From: Agroathelia rolfsii | Lineage: Eukaryota > Basidiomycota > Agaricomycetes > Amylocorticiales > Amylocorticiaceae | NCBI GenBank assembly: GCA_018343915.1 | Contig: JABRWF010000003.1 | Coordinates: 5,208,001 to 5,272,000 of the forward strand | Length of the DNA stretch: 64,000 nt | Reading direction: 5' to 3' | Shown: positions 1 to 15,224 of the stretch, in pieces | Layout: every line of letters starts with the position of its first letter | Numbering within the stretch: position 1 is the first letter of the stretch | The notes under the pieces: model-generated | Told to the model about the DNA's origin: nothing | What the model saw: the letters and a program-made list of their open reading frames with translations, nothing else | Database searches by the model: none | Made by a program: the position numbers and the translations under genes

Positions 1-431
1 CGTGCCTCACAGAAGAGTCAACGGAGCCATGTCGATCCTGTGCATGACATCCCTTTTTTCTCGTGAGAGAGCACTGAAAAAGCGAATGGAAAACTAAGTG
101 AGCTTAGGAAAAACGATGAGGGTAAACGGCTTAATCGTTAGGAACGTTCTTCCCAGATTTGAAAAGAGAGATCCTCGCTGTGTTTCAAAATAACAGATCC
201 CCCTCAAGAATCGAGAAACTATTGTGATGAGACCAAGCCAGTGGCGACTGCTGCTGCGTTTTCTCCAAGTGGTAGTTGTGGCGATTTGAGGTCTGAAGCA
301 TTGATTATAGAAGAGGCTAGGGCCGTAACCGGAGGGCTTTTGCTTAAGACCCCGTTCTGATTGGTATCGACTGTGGTCGGTGTGTCTTCCCTAGAAGAGG
401 AATATGTAATCTGTTGCTAGGCTAGACATGT
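1..431. other. Intergenic, 3' side of poly(A) polymerase
   Basis: No convincing gene is visible. The stretch lies downstream of the minus-strand poly(A) polymerase and should hold its 3' UTR. On the minus strand near the left edge a short ATG-led frame of about 12 codons (start near 45) runs into a GTGAGG donor-like site, so it could be the first exon of a gene leaving the window. This rests on the splice-site look alone. Confidence 0.4.
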
Positions 432-2998
<2,567 letters not shown>

Positions 2999-3751
2999 CC
3001 TGATGACAGATAGGTAGTAGACAGTTTCCGAGTGGATACTATGACAAGCAATGTGAAGTTTCGTATTCGTATTCCAAGAGACAGAGGATCCAGCTGCAGT
3101 GCAACCAAGAAGTGAGTGGACTTGAAGAAAGAAGAATGAGCTTAGCTTGTCGGAGTTCAGCCACTTGGATCACACCTGCTTACGTCATTCACGGTTAGAC
3201 GCAAGTGGCAAAAAAGTTGGCAACGGTTGGCCGGCTTCATCTATACCGAATCCACAGCAGCGCACTCATACATGTTATCATGATGACCTATTGAAATAAT
3301 GACTTTATTCGAACGAAGAAAATGACTGATAGGACTTAATAGCATGTTGCCATATGACTGTCAACCTTGCCAACAAATCACACGAAGGAATCCTCTAAAA
3401 AAAACTTCTATCTGCGACTCTTGGTCACAGTAATTCTAGTTTGGGAGAACACCGATTCACTACTTTTGGGCGGCGAAGACACTTTGCAAAGGCTTGGAGC
3501 CTTTCCCTATTCACTGATACAGGCATGCTGATACAATCGCCACGGCTAGGACGACTTTTAAATGTCTCACTTATCCAGACACTTGCCTGTACAAGGTCCA
3601 AGATTGATTTCTGTTGGCTCTTACAGGCAGGCTAAAATATAACTCGTAATACAGAAATCGTGTAATTGATTGTAGTGATGGTATACTATTTCTATGTCTT
3701 AATAACTTTCAAGTCGTTCTAGTCGTTAGATTCCGATGCACTCTTTACTAC
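2999..3751. other. Intergenic, poly(A) polymerase promoter side and GGT 3' side
   Basis: Both flanking genes are on the minus strand, so this holds the poly(A) polymerase promoter (from 2999) and the 3' UTR of the transpeptidase gene (to 3751). Only short chance reading frames occur. I see no repeat, RNA gene or clear TATA box. Confidence 0.5.
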
Positions 3752-5952
3752 TTAGAAGGCCAATCCAGCACCAGCCGCCTTGCGTGGATCATTGGCAGCA
3801 GTGAGCGTGCCATCAGAAGATCTAGTGATGACATGGCCAGTGCTGCCACTTTCATCCTCGTAAGAGGTGTTGTATCCTTTGGCGGCAAGGAATGACACTG
3901 TCTCGTTACTGAATCCAGCAATCCCAAACTGGGGTGCTGCAATCTATTCAGTGGCATCAGCATAGGTGCCCTCTGAACAAATTCTGGGAAATATGCATAC
4001 CTCGTAATATGTGACATTTCCGAGCTGATCGTGCCAGCGGGCAGTGTGGACAGTGTCATTGGCATTCATGCCTTGATCAAGATGGTGGTACAAGTTCTGC
4101 AGTGTCGCAGTGATGATACGCGAACCTCCAGCGGAGCCGGTGACTATGACAAGCTCGCCTGTATTCAGGTCTTCCGCAATTGAAGATGCAATGGATGACT
4201 GGGGACGCTTGCCGGGACGAATGTAATTAGCCGGCGAAGCAGAATAGCCAAAGCTGTTCACTTGGCCGGGACTCGAGAAGTCACTAAGAAGGATGTCAGA
4301 AAACTGAGGAAAGGGTGTTCTACGGGACCACATACTCCATCTCATCGTTCAGGATGATGCCATCAGCTGTCATCACTTGGCTTCCCCAGTATAGGTTGAC
4401 GGTCGTAGTCAAGCTGATAGCATTGCCATTTCCATCAGCCACTGCCAAGTGAGAGGTTCCACCGTCAATTTCAACCTGATAGTTTGCCGCGTCATAGTAG
4501 ATCGTAGGATGTGTCACGTTGTCAATTTTCTGTCTAATCTCAGCAGCCGTGGAAGGGAGCAAGAACTCTGCCTCAAGTTCTGTGACGTTCGGCGTGAATG
4601 CCGGGTCACCGAAATTGGTGCGCTGTCCGTATCCGAATCGAGTAGCCTGGATAAGCTCGTGGGTGGTTTCGTTAATGGCGGGGTTCGTAAGGCTAGCGCT
4701 ACCATTGTAGCCTTCAAAGATTTTCAAGATGCTAAGCACAATGCTGCCAGAGCTTGGTGCAACAGTCGACCAAATGCGATATTGATCGCGGTAGGTAATA
4801 TTGGCTGGTTGACGCATAATGGCAGTATAATTGGCCAGATCAGCTGTCGTGATGACGCCGCCTCGTGCCCAAGCTGCAGATGCGATGTTCGTCGCTATTT
4901 CACCGGTATAGAAGGCATCTGCTCCTTTCTCAGCGAGCTTTTCAAGAGTGTTGGCGTAACGCTTGCGATAGATCGTATCACCAAGGCCTGCTAGAGTGCC
5001 ATTGGGGGCATACGTCTCACGGAAGAGAGGATCCTCCAAGAGGAATGGATAGGTTTCTATTTGAGATTCAATCTACCATAAGTATCACGGCTGTCGAATG
5101 GTACTACGATACTTACCGGCATTTAGAGCATTCGCCAAATCGATAGTAACATTGAATCCATCTCTTGCGAGTTTGATGGCCGGTTGGAAGCTAGTGCAGG
5201 GAATTTATGACTAACTGTGCAAATAAAATAAAATGTAATTCCACATACAGAGTCTTCCAGGGCAGCTTGCCGTAGTTCTTGTGTAGCATCTCCCAGCCAC
5301 GGAGCTCACCAGGGACACCAACGGCTAATCCGCCAACAGTCGATGCAGTAGGATCAGGGCTATCCACATACATTGTCTCATTTCCGGCAGCAGGCATCTA
5401 CGGTGGTTTCGTCAGGGAAAAGGCAATTGTCTCAGTTGATCATGACACCCTTACCGTTTCTCTGAAGTCGAACTGTCGAGCAAACAAAACAAAAAAGCGA
5501 TTAATGCATAGATAACTTGAAGGATATGTTACAGGAGAGTCATACCATGTTGTAGCTATTATTGCCGCTACCCTCTGACGTACGGACACTGTATGATGAT
5601 GAGCCGCCATCCCCTAAATCAATGATAGAACACAATTACATTCCAAATCCGCCACCACCGATTCCGGAATGGTAAGCAGCGATCGTGCCGACACATAATG
5701 CTGCAGCAGTGATCTATGTAGTACTGTAAGTCATTGTGAATGCAACACCTAAGAATGACATACCGCGTCCGTAACACTTCCGCCAGCTTCAAGCATACTC
5801 AGTCCTGCCTGCGAACATTCTGCAACCTCGCAAGCAACAGCGCCGTGCTTCCCAGAGCTGACCTGACTACGACGAGTCAAGCCACTCGCGGCCTGCGCTA
5901 AAGCAGCAAGACCAAGAACTGCGATCGGTAGAGCGTTAGAGGTATGCACCAT
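3752..5952 (-). CDS. Gamma-glutamyltranspeptidase
   Basis: Cleaves the gamma-glutamyl bond of glutathione and transfers or hydrolyses the glutamyl group; it is made as a proenzyme that cuts itself into two chains. The N-terminus (start ATG at 5950-5952) is a signal peptide of about 22 residues, pointing to the secretory pathway or vacuole. Family motifs follow in order: [64 protein letters not shown], then [11 protein letters not shown], where the Thr is the autoprocessing nucleophile, then NDEMDDFSSPG and TGSAGGSRI. The C-terminus ends KAAGAGLAF. Length is about 600 residues in nine or so exons, normal for fungi. One oddity: after SGIGG the conserved GGF segment is disturbed (5614-5655), and the frame is kept only if a 42-base intron with donor GTGGCG is removed. 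Otherwise the gene looks complete, and the nucleophile is present. Confidence 0.93.
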
Positions 5953-8900
5953 TTTCTTCCAAAATAAAATCGTGCAAAGGCCAGAGACTAGAGTAGAGTA
6001 CTTTTGCGAGTGCCCAGAGGGAAAAAGACCCGCTGACTCTCTTGTCCCTCGCAGACATAAGCCTTTATACGCTCGCGATATCGGCTTTGAGTCCTCGGGC
6101 TTTACAAAACACATCGACGGGAAGTTCGGCAAAGGGACATGTACCCACTACGGCATGGTCAGATGGAGCAACAGAGCGGATAGTAGAAGGAGTTTGCAGC
6201 AATTTTCGCAGTAGGAGCGCCCTGTTCCTGTAACTACAGGCATCCGCACTGCACTACCGCATAGCCCTCAATACAGTTGCTGATACAGCTGATGATAACG
6301 ATTAGGGTTGCTGGTGGGTCTTTAAGCGTTGGCTGGGGTAAAGCGCTTGATGGATCATCCAACGCACCTTGTTCTATTTTCAAATTCGAATTTAGCCGAT
6401 TGAAACTCAGGCTGATGAGTTGCGCTAACGCTGACCATAAAACATGCAATGTTCAGCTTCAGCCAGAGCTCAACGAAGCTCAGTCAGCAAGACACTAAAA
6501 AGCAGGGGTTCATCTGATGCACTGTTAGGCACTCAGGCCGTTAAGTCCCTGACCTATCTGGTCAGCAGGTGATATTGATGTAGTTTGAATTTTGGTCCGG
6601 ATAACAATACTGGGGCCGGTGTTACGCGGCGGCGACACAAATCCGTTTCATCAGGAATTGCACTTGAGGCGTCAAAGGCGGAGCATTGAGCGTGGCTATT
6701 GGCGCCTCGGGAATTGCTGACCATTACTGAATACTGAGTCAAAGAATTAGAACCAAGCTGATGTTAGTCATCCTCTCGGTGAGATGGTATCAGGATAACT
6801 TTGTCAGCTACTACATAATAGGTCGGGCGCTTCATGATTAACGCGTGATTCCTCGACATTGGTAGCAAAGCTATAGAATAGACCCGAAGGAGAAATTTGG
6901 TTTTTCCTCTCTATGCAGTCCATAGACTTGGAACGGAGTTAAGTCAAGTTGAAACTTGAGGCGGCTTAGACATACAACGACGTTCGGCGCTGAATTCATT
7001 CAACTACACTACTTATTTCCAAAACTAGGTAGACTATGAATATCAAAAAGCTTATATGTGCATCTGTCAGCTCAGACCCCAGGACTATTTCATAAGTCGT
7101 ATATTTGATTTTTGGCGCTCATCCCGAATATCAGTTTTACTTGCAAACTTACTAAGACACCCACGTTCAAGTCTGAATTTGAAAGCATAGGACTCGGAAC
7201 GAAGTGGATCATGACTTGGAGTCAACACACACCCTCATTCCTGTACAAGGTCCTTTGAAATCGGTATTATATTGCCTTGGTAATAAATCGACACATAAAT
7301 AGAAATCCGTATTGTCACCCAGTCTTTTCTCAATTTAATGATGTCACAATCTCTCAAAACCCGTGTCTTCTTGGCATTGCCGATCGGTATGGACTTTGAG
7401 AGCTTCAACAGTACAGAAGTTCAATACGTAGACCTGGTTGGTAGGTTCACCTCAATATCCGAGGGACATAAGAGAAACAGCGACCCTGCCTGTGCGAACA
7501 AAAGCCAGATGGCACGAAGAGCCGCAAGTACTTGGATATCATGCTATATATTAGTACACTTATATGTAACAACCTTGGTATAGGAAATATATCTTGAGTA
7601 CATCACGTAGAGTCAACCAAGCATATATCACCAATTGTTGCCCAGCAATTCCACAATGTTGTATGCCAAGCAAAGGAATGAATATGATCAGCAGGGCAAG
7701 CAAGGGTTGAGCTAATGAAGACGCATTTAAGGGAATTATCAGCGCACGGACGAGTGATCGGCGGTGAAGAACCCGGCCGGAAAACAGGGATATTTTAATG
7801 GTGCTGCCCGTGATGAGCCGCAAATCAATCATACTATGCACATCCGGAGCACAGTCATTTTCGATTACGAGAACCCCAGAAGAATGTCAGCACTTCCCCG
7901 GAGAAAATAGGCATTACATGTAACAAGAGGTGAAAAGGACCTGCGAGTGCGGAGTCAACCGGTGAATTTCAACTCCAGGGTCCATACTGAGATACCGGAC
8001 TGAACCGAATGAGGGGGAAATGCCTCAAAGAAATGCCAATATAGACAAATATGATGAGCAGAAATCCTGGATAGCGATGATCACTAATCCCAAAGTGCAA
8101 GTTGTTAAGTGGATGCTACAAAATAGCTAAGATCGTAGTCCGAATCAACCGAGTCATTTACCGGGTGTGTATCACCCAACACCGTGTGCACTGTCACGGG
8201 AATTCGCGTATAGCTCAGATACCCTGTGTAGCATTCTAAACTAGTTGATAGACCAAGAGTACTTGTTTTCAAGAGCTATGCGAGTTAGGGCATTTAGGAT
8301 CTAGTATTGAAAGCCTCGTGCACCATACATGTCTACATGACGGTGGGTATTATGACTCCCAGATAGGTGCAGTGCTCCTTACTCACATTGCTGAGTACTA
8401 GTATCACTGCCAGGGTTGTACATCTCACTCAAATGAGCATCTAGGTAAAGATACTTCGATGTCGCCTCTAAATACTCTAGTCAGTGTTGTTGAGAATAAG
8501 CGCTAAGTCACCTATCCACAGATAAGTCCGACTCGTGAACTGTCGCATGGCTATAACTGCGATGACAGTTAACCTTCCATTTCCTTCAATACTCGCTAGA
8601 ATCTTGTTGGAGAGCAACAAGCAGACCCATGTGATACCCAACTTGAATGCAAATAAATTGGTTTTACATCGGAGCTGTTCATGAAGTTTTTATGGAAGCC
8701 GTAATGTGCACGTCATTCCGCAACTCACTCCTAGCATTCACGCCCACTGGTTAAAATGGACCCAGAAGCCAACTAAAGAAGAAGAAAGGCATACAACTCC
8801 AGACCGAGATCGTTCACATTGACAGATAGGCTCGATCCTTGCAGACTCCACAAGGCTAGCATAACTTTATTCCCAGGATAAAACCTATTCAAATGAGATA

Positions 8901-9300
8901 TCGATGAGTTGTCGCAGTCACACCACTAGCCAGATGCGTCTAGAGTCTGGCTCTCAAGTCATATTTTGTCATGAATCTATAATGGTGCATTTACTTGCTG
9001 TTAATTTGCTGTGAATTGAAACAATTACATATGACATCACAGCCAGTTGCGATCTGTCATCTGTGCTGAGCACTCATTTTTCGTAGATAGTAACACGATA
9101 ACATATCGAAGGCTGAAAGTAGACTAGCACCCTTCAATCCTAGTCATCTCACGAGTACATAGGGGAAAAAAAAAAACACGTTTTCCCAATCGGCTATGCC
9201 TATTTTAACTCCATGGTGGAGCTGGTGGGCTTCGTTCTGCTGTGAAGACAAGGGAAAGAACTTTGCTTTTAATATCCGTCGTAAAATGAATATGATGATA
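5953..9300. other. Gene-poor region, GGT promoter end
   Basis: The first few hundred bases upstream of 5952 must hold the transpeptidase promoter and 5' UTR. Beyond that I see only short frames without family motifs on either strand (longest about 80-95 codons), no tandem repeat, no terminal inverted repeat pair and no tRNA box. Composition is mixed and slightly AT-rich, unlike the coding segments. No function can be assigned. Confidence 0.5.
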
Positions 9301-12300
9301 CAATCTATGTACACTTTTTTAGATCATTCTTGAACCTGTATAAACAATTTGACGATTAGTTGAGTACACGGTATAGATGATAGTGTGTTTCTCTTTTTTG
9401 TTAAGAACGAATCGCATGCCTGACAAAAACAGAAACATCCTTCCTGCACTAAAGATACATCCAAAAGACACGTGAAAAAAAGAGCAACCTTCTCCACAAT
9501 CAAGCAAAGAGATTAACGACTTCGTGAAGATCCGGGAGGTTTAGTGAATAGGGTGAACGCCTTAGAAATGAGGAATACTACCCGCGATCCGAACCGCCCT
9601 AGGGAACTTACTAGAGTCTCGCACTACGGTCGATATTGATGTGCGTATACGTATTCCCCTCGGTGGTAAGTCACTCCCTACAGACCACTTATCTGTTCCT
9701 GCTCCCTCGCCACGCGTCCGGAGGTAGGGCATTAGCCATGCCAGTCCTCTTTTTGGGTGGAAACACCTACCATTGCCTTGTAAACGCTCCACAGAAAAAA
9801 GTCCTGCCCGGAATATACATTGAGATGAAACTGAATGAAGGAAGGCATGGTTTCGGGTAACCCTAATACTCTACCGCCGTCTCCTCATTGGCGCTAGGTA
9901 AAGAGAACTGTGGGATCAGAACTGAGAACGTTGCTCTTTGTGCCCTGGTGGGTGCTTCCGTTGGACCGTTGCCCTTGCCCTCGATCTCGATTTGCCTTCA
10001 ACAGAAGTGCGCTGTGATCAGGCTTCTACTGTACGGGCCTTGCCGCTAGCACTGGACGCTGAGATCGCGAGGTGTTAACGGCTGACAGTATACATATGCT
10101 AGGAACAGAATTATAAAACAAGAAAGATCGATTTAGCATAAGTCAATAGTACATTCTACTATAGTGACCATATGCAGAAGACCCCGAAACCAGGATAAAT
10201 ACAATACAGTGTAATTATTCCTGCTTGGGCTTTAGTTCTTTATTGACCAATGTACCGTCCATCCTGGTTTGCAGGGGTCGGGAGAGGGTAATATCACCTG
10301 GCTCGGTCTAGCCTCAAGGCATAAAATCATATAGCATGACGAGCGTGAGTGCCTCCTCAGAAAACAGGGGTTGTGGAACTGCATAGCCTACACATGTCGG
10401 GGTTGTCCAACAGCCGGAAAAAAATACTGACAGACAGTCTGAGACTCGAATGCAAAGTGCTGTCGCCAGTTGTTTAAGATGCCAGCGACTCGGATGCAGA
10501 GAAAGAAAGAAAAAATGCTTCCGTGATATTGACCTGTCATTACTTTTTTTTTTTTTGTTCCTTCTTGTCGGAGTTGCATTACATGCATCGTTCTTGTTCT
10601 ACTTATGTATAAACACTGTTGCAACACAAATTGCTGCCATACGCGCAAACAGTGCATAAATGAGAAGTAAAAATGATAAATAAATAAGAACTCGATCAAA
10701 CGAATCTAGCACGTACTCCAGCAAGAACAAAAATATTGCTCCGAACTATGATGAGACATGGCGCACAAATCTATGGGCTACATTGCCCCCTAAATTAGCT
10801 TCCGCCTTCAGGGAGCAGGGTCTTTATCGACAATCTGTATTTTCCAATTGTAATTCTTTTTCTCTCTCTCCTCGGCGGTCTGACTAATAAATTCAATCAA
10901 ACAAGCCTGCCTATACAAAGTCTTATGCCCTCCTATCGATGGTATGGAAGACAGTAAAAAAAAAACTCATCACCCTGTTATGACAATGGACCATTCCGGC
11001 GGGGTAACAAGTTATAAAAGTCTGCAAGGGATAAAAATGGCAGGGAAGACTTTGGTATCCTTAGGTTCAGGAACAACGCGCCTATAGAACATATATACAT
11101 GTATGGGTTCATGCATCCACTCTAAGTTATGGCTCCAGCCACAAGAACCCCAGGGAATGGCACAAGGAGAGAGGAGAGTGAAAAATGGAAAAAGAGCACA
11201 TGGAGCGAAAAGCCAAGACCAGAAAAAAAAAACTTCTCCGAATACACCCTTGGAGCTCACAAAGTGGGGGGCAAAACCCGATTCTATGTCGGGGCAGTTG
11301 CGTGTGTGTGCGATAAGCGTTCCATGTGCGAATACCTTGGTGTGATCCAGAAAACTGGATTGGGTCGGCCGCCGCCCGTGCTGGGAGCTCGTTAGGCGCG
11401 TCAGGGGCTCGACGGAATCAAATGGAATAGAGGTTGCCCTCAATGGTATCCGATCCGGCCCGCACCCGCGGGACGGAGTTCAACGGACATAACTGTCTGT
11501 CCTGAGACAGCTCTCGAGACATATTTCGTCATGAGCCGCATATGGCATATACGCAACGCGCATATACCTGAGTTGGTTATATTTCTTTCCCCAGCCTCAG
11601 ATACTCGGAGCATCTTTTTTTCAGCAATGTGTGTGCGATGATATTCTAGTCCTCCTTTTTAATACCTTTTCTAACCACAATAGTGTACCGATTATGTCGT
11701 GCACAAGCGTATTAACTGCGCGTATACTCAGAGAAAATACACAAATAGATTAAAAGCAAAAAGAAATAGTGAAGGAAGGGGGAGCGGCGGATAAGGGAAA
11801 GACCTAGAAAAGAGCGAATTCCGCCATTTCCGATGCTGTGAGTGGTCCACCGGCCTCGGTTATAGAACTGCATTTTTCGCCAATTGGAATTTTGGAAGAA
11901 GAAAAAAAAAAAAAAATCCACCTGGGTTGGCGTAGACCGGTTCTTTTCTTCTCTTTCTTTCCCCCCTCTCTCTTTTCTCTAGCATCATCCCATCCCCCCC
12001 CCCTGTACCTCTCCGAATCGGCAGGAGTATTTCTGTGTCTTGTTGCCGTGTAGCATACGTACACCCAAGATTTCATAATAGCGTCACTTCCTTTTCTTGC
12101 ACTTCATTCTTGGTTTATTCGACTTGTGAGAATCATATACACTTTTCGGGAAATACATACATTAGCGCATCCGTCTAGCTCGCAAAGATGACGGACACAC
12201 AATTAGATTGCGTGCTTCTCCTCCGTAATACACACCGCTATTCATTACTGTAAGTAACCGCCGACAAGGTACAAATGAAAGTTTATATGGGGCGGGAAGA

Positions 12301-13551
12301 ACATTCGTTCGAGAGCCCGAGCCTAGGAAGAAGAAAAGAAGAAAGAACTTGAAGAAGAGAGAACGTGGACAAGTTTCGAGGTTGCTATTTGCTGCTCCGC
12401 CCTACCGCAGCCACGACCCCGCAACTCTCGGGTGTTGTGTCTCTACACATGTAGCTGGAACCGGGTGTCTCCTGAGGTCCGAGCAGCGAGCAACTATCGG
12501 TGCGAATCCGATAATTCAGTTCTACAAGTATAGCTTTTGGTGCAGTGATTTTGAACTCGACAGGATTCATTCCCGAAGGAGAAAGAGTGAAAAATGCTTG
12601 GCTTGGGGACGGCAACAAACTTGAGGCTAGCTAAATGCTTTGAAATTATTGGAGAAACTTCTTTCCCGAATGACCAGACACTCGCTCTATCACGCACATG
12701 TGTGCCATACAGGCGGTACAGTTTTTCTTTTGTTGTCACTGTCGTCCGAGGTCGTTACCCGTGTATTCTTCTGTATTCGAAAAAGGGAAGAGAGAACAAC
12801 GGATTGAGTTTCGCGGCAACAAGCGTGTTCCAAGAGCTCCAATGTACCATGACATTTGTGTGTATATTAGTCTCAAGAACGACGTGAAAATGAAGGACAA
12901 ATAATGACTCAAAGCGCATGCCATGGTCATTTCACTAATTGTTACAGTGCTCACAACTTACCACAAGACAGAATTTCCTCACATTAATCACAACCATGTT
13001 CAGAATCCTTTCGAATGTTTGTCCAATTTATCCATCCAAGACCATAAACGAAGTAAGAAAAGAAATGTAACGATGTGCGTGCGATATATATACGATGAGG
13101 AGAGAGTAGAGAAACAGAGGTATAACAGAAAGTATCGAAGGAAATGTCTCTTTTTGTGCCATCGCCCTAACAATAGTGCACATCAGGATAAATAAACCGA
13201 ATGCAAAGAACAAAAAAGACTTGGGTCCAAACAGATGGATTCGAAAGATGTAAAGAAAGAAAAAGAAAAGAATATAATGATAAGAGTGTGTATCGCCAAA
13301 AGGGGAAAAAAATAATATAAAGAGTAAAACATCGACAGAAATACAAGGATAACAGTTACATGTTGTTGCGGGGGGAATGAATAAATAAGAAGGGGTAAAT
13401 TGAGTTTGAGGCAAGATAAACAGAGTCGGGTATGCAAGGGAGTTGGGAGAACAAGGCCAACGACTGGAACACCTCCTAGGAGACGCGCTTTTTGGGTAAA
13501 AGCTGTATATACACAAGGCGCGTCTGCTGGAGGGAGAAGTAAAATTGGCAT
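9301..13551. other. Gene-poor region, GATA 3' side
   Basis: No gene is recognised. Several low-complexity tracts occur: A runs near 9166 and 10957, a T run near 10545, an A run near 11901 with C/T-rich sequence to about 12004, a GA-rich tract at about 12325-12365 and a purine-rich stretch at about 13235-13325. The part nearest 13551 should be the 3' UTR of the GATA gene. The longest frame, about 140 codons at 11012-11443 on the minus strand, has no motif I know and looks like chance. Confidence 0.45.
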
Positions 13552-15039
13552 CTAGTTGGCAGGCACGGCCTCTGCCCATACTGACATTTGCGGCGCAGCA
13601 GGGATCCGAATTTGATTCGGTGGGGGCGAGGGCATCGTGTTAGCTGCCAACGGCGGAGAACCGCTGCTAGAGCGAGCGTGCATGGCCGGAGAACCAGTTG
13701 GCATCGACGGCGAGTTGACGCCAGAAGCCGAACCAGAGCCATTGGAATAGACAGAAACTGGAGATTGCAATTGTCAATACACGAATGAAGGTCATTGTTG
13801 TTGAATATTATCCTTACCATTGTCATCCCAGTCGCTCGTTGCAGAGTGGACTGAAGAAGTAGTCGAAGAGACGGAAGCGCGCCTGTTGAGGGGGTATTCG
13901 CGCGGCTCCTTCTTGATCTTGCCAGCAGACTGCTTCGGCGACGTATCACTGGGCACAGGCACAGGAGGGGGTGCTCCTGGAACAGAAGGACCGGCGACAC
14001 CGACGGGACCTTTAACGATCGAGTTCTTCCTGCCCTTGTTGCCAGCACGAAGCTCGTCGAAGCGCAGGGGACGTGCACGGAGGTGGGTACGTTCATACAA
14101 GCCGCACTTGTTGCAGACAATCTTGCCAGGGTTTAACGTGGAGCGACGCCATGATGGGGGCTCGGTTGTGTGGCAGTTGAAGCAGCGGCGACGAAGATAT
14201 TGTGTCTCCTTGCTGGCGGCATCATCTGTATGCTGAACGGGAAGGCCTGTGTGCGGTGAAACGAAAGGAAGGCCTGCACCGTTCATGCAGTCTATGCCGT
14301 GCGAAGAGCCCGGACGCGAGTGGACTGGACCGTGATAATAGCCACCAGGATGAGGCATCGCCTCTTCGATTTTAATGCTGCGGGCTTCGCCAGTGTGTGG
14401 TGAAAGATAAACGGGGCCGGGCTGGTGACCAGGCTGGTAGCGGTCCTCCAGAGCAACCTGATCGTTGTAGAGAGGCTCTACACGCGAGCCGTATGGGCTG
14501 GCCATCGGCTCATGCAGGTAGGATGCTTGGGGAGGGTGATAAGGACCGGACTCCATATCTTGACGCACATATGGGAATGTTGCTCGTCGGGGCGCCGAGG
14601 TGAATTCAGAACGCTGGGAGTGGATTGGCTGGTGCTGATATTGTTGCTGCTGCTGCTGTTGCATAGCCCAATCCGAAGTAGCCGGGTTCTGGTATTGAGC
14701 GTAGTGCGGCTGGGCATGTGCCGCAGGTCCCTGCATGGATTGCTCAAGGTCGGGCTCAGAATAGAGCTCTCGCAACATCGAGCCATTCTGCATATCGGGA
14801 GAGGCCGAAGCAAACGGAGAAGAGTGTGCCCACACACTGGCATTAACGCCATGGTGGGATTCTGGCCTCATATCGTCGTATGAATGCTGGTCGTACTGGA
14901 TGTTTTGCACTTGGAGGATGTCGTGCTTAAAAGAAGGTTGGAAAGCGGTAGGCATGGGCTCGAAAGAGTTAGGAGAGGGAGTCCTTGGTGCAGACGAATC
15001 CGAGTATGTAGTATAATTGTCGTAAGCCAAAGATTCCAT
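13552..15039 (-). CDS. GATA-type zinc-finger transcription factor
   Basis: A DNA-binding regulator expected to act in the nucleus on GATA-containing promoters. One finger lies near residues 285-312: CFNC, then TTEPPSWRRS, then CNKCGLYERTH, followed by a basic tail (LRARPLRFDELRAGNKGRK) that would contact DNA. The loop between the two cysteine pairs is 19 residues, not the common 17 or 18. The first 280 residues are low in complexity, rich in Pro, Ser, His, Tyr and Gln, with a run of seven Gln near residue 125 and a repeated SPHTG motif, typical of activation regions. The C-terminus is Ser/Pro-rich and contains KIKKEPREYPLNRR, a possible nuclear signal. Exon 1 is nearly the whole gene; one intron (about 13755-13817) joins DWDDN to VSVYSNG, and the second exon ends WAEAVPAN. 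The start is ATG at 15037-15039. The target pathway cannot be told from sequence. Confidence 0.9.
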
Positions 15040-15224
15040 AATGTGTGTATGTATGCGCTGGCCAAGAGTGTGTATAACAAGGGAAGATGTGGAAACGTTC
15101 GTCGACGATGGATAAGTCGAAGTCGAAGCCGATGTAGTTGTCGTCGTTGTTGTTGTTGTCGTTGTCGACTATGACAAGAGTCGGGCCCACAGATAACAAG
15201 CAGAGAGGCGACCTTAGCAGCCAT
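14868..15224 (-). promoter_or_regulatory. Long upstream reading frame overlapping the GATA start
   Basis: An ATG at 15222-15224 in a favourable context (CCCATGG) opens a 118-codon frame that passes over the GATA start codon in another frame and ends inside its coding region at 14868. If it is in the mRNA it would reduce translation of the GATA protein. The peptide is low complexity (Arg/Gln, then Leu/Ser/Thr) and is unlikely to be a protein in its own right. A 5' UTR intron or a transcription start below 15224 would remove it. Confidence 0.4.

Noticed and set aside
11012..11443. 143-codon minus-strand frame
   Set aside because: No motif, no splice context, and mixed composition including long Phe runs from poly(A) tracts.
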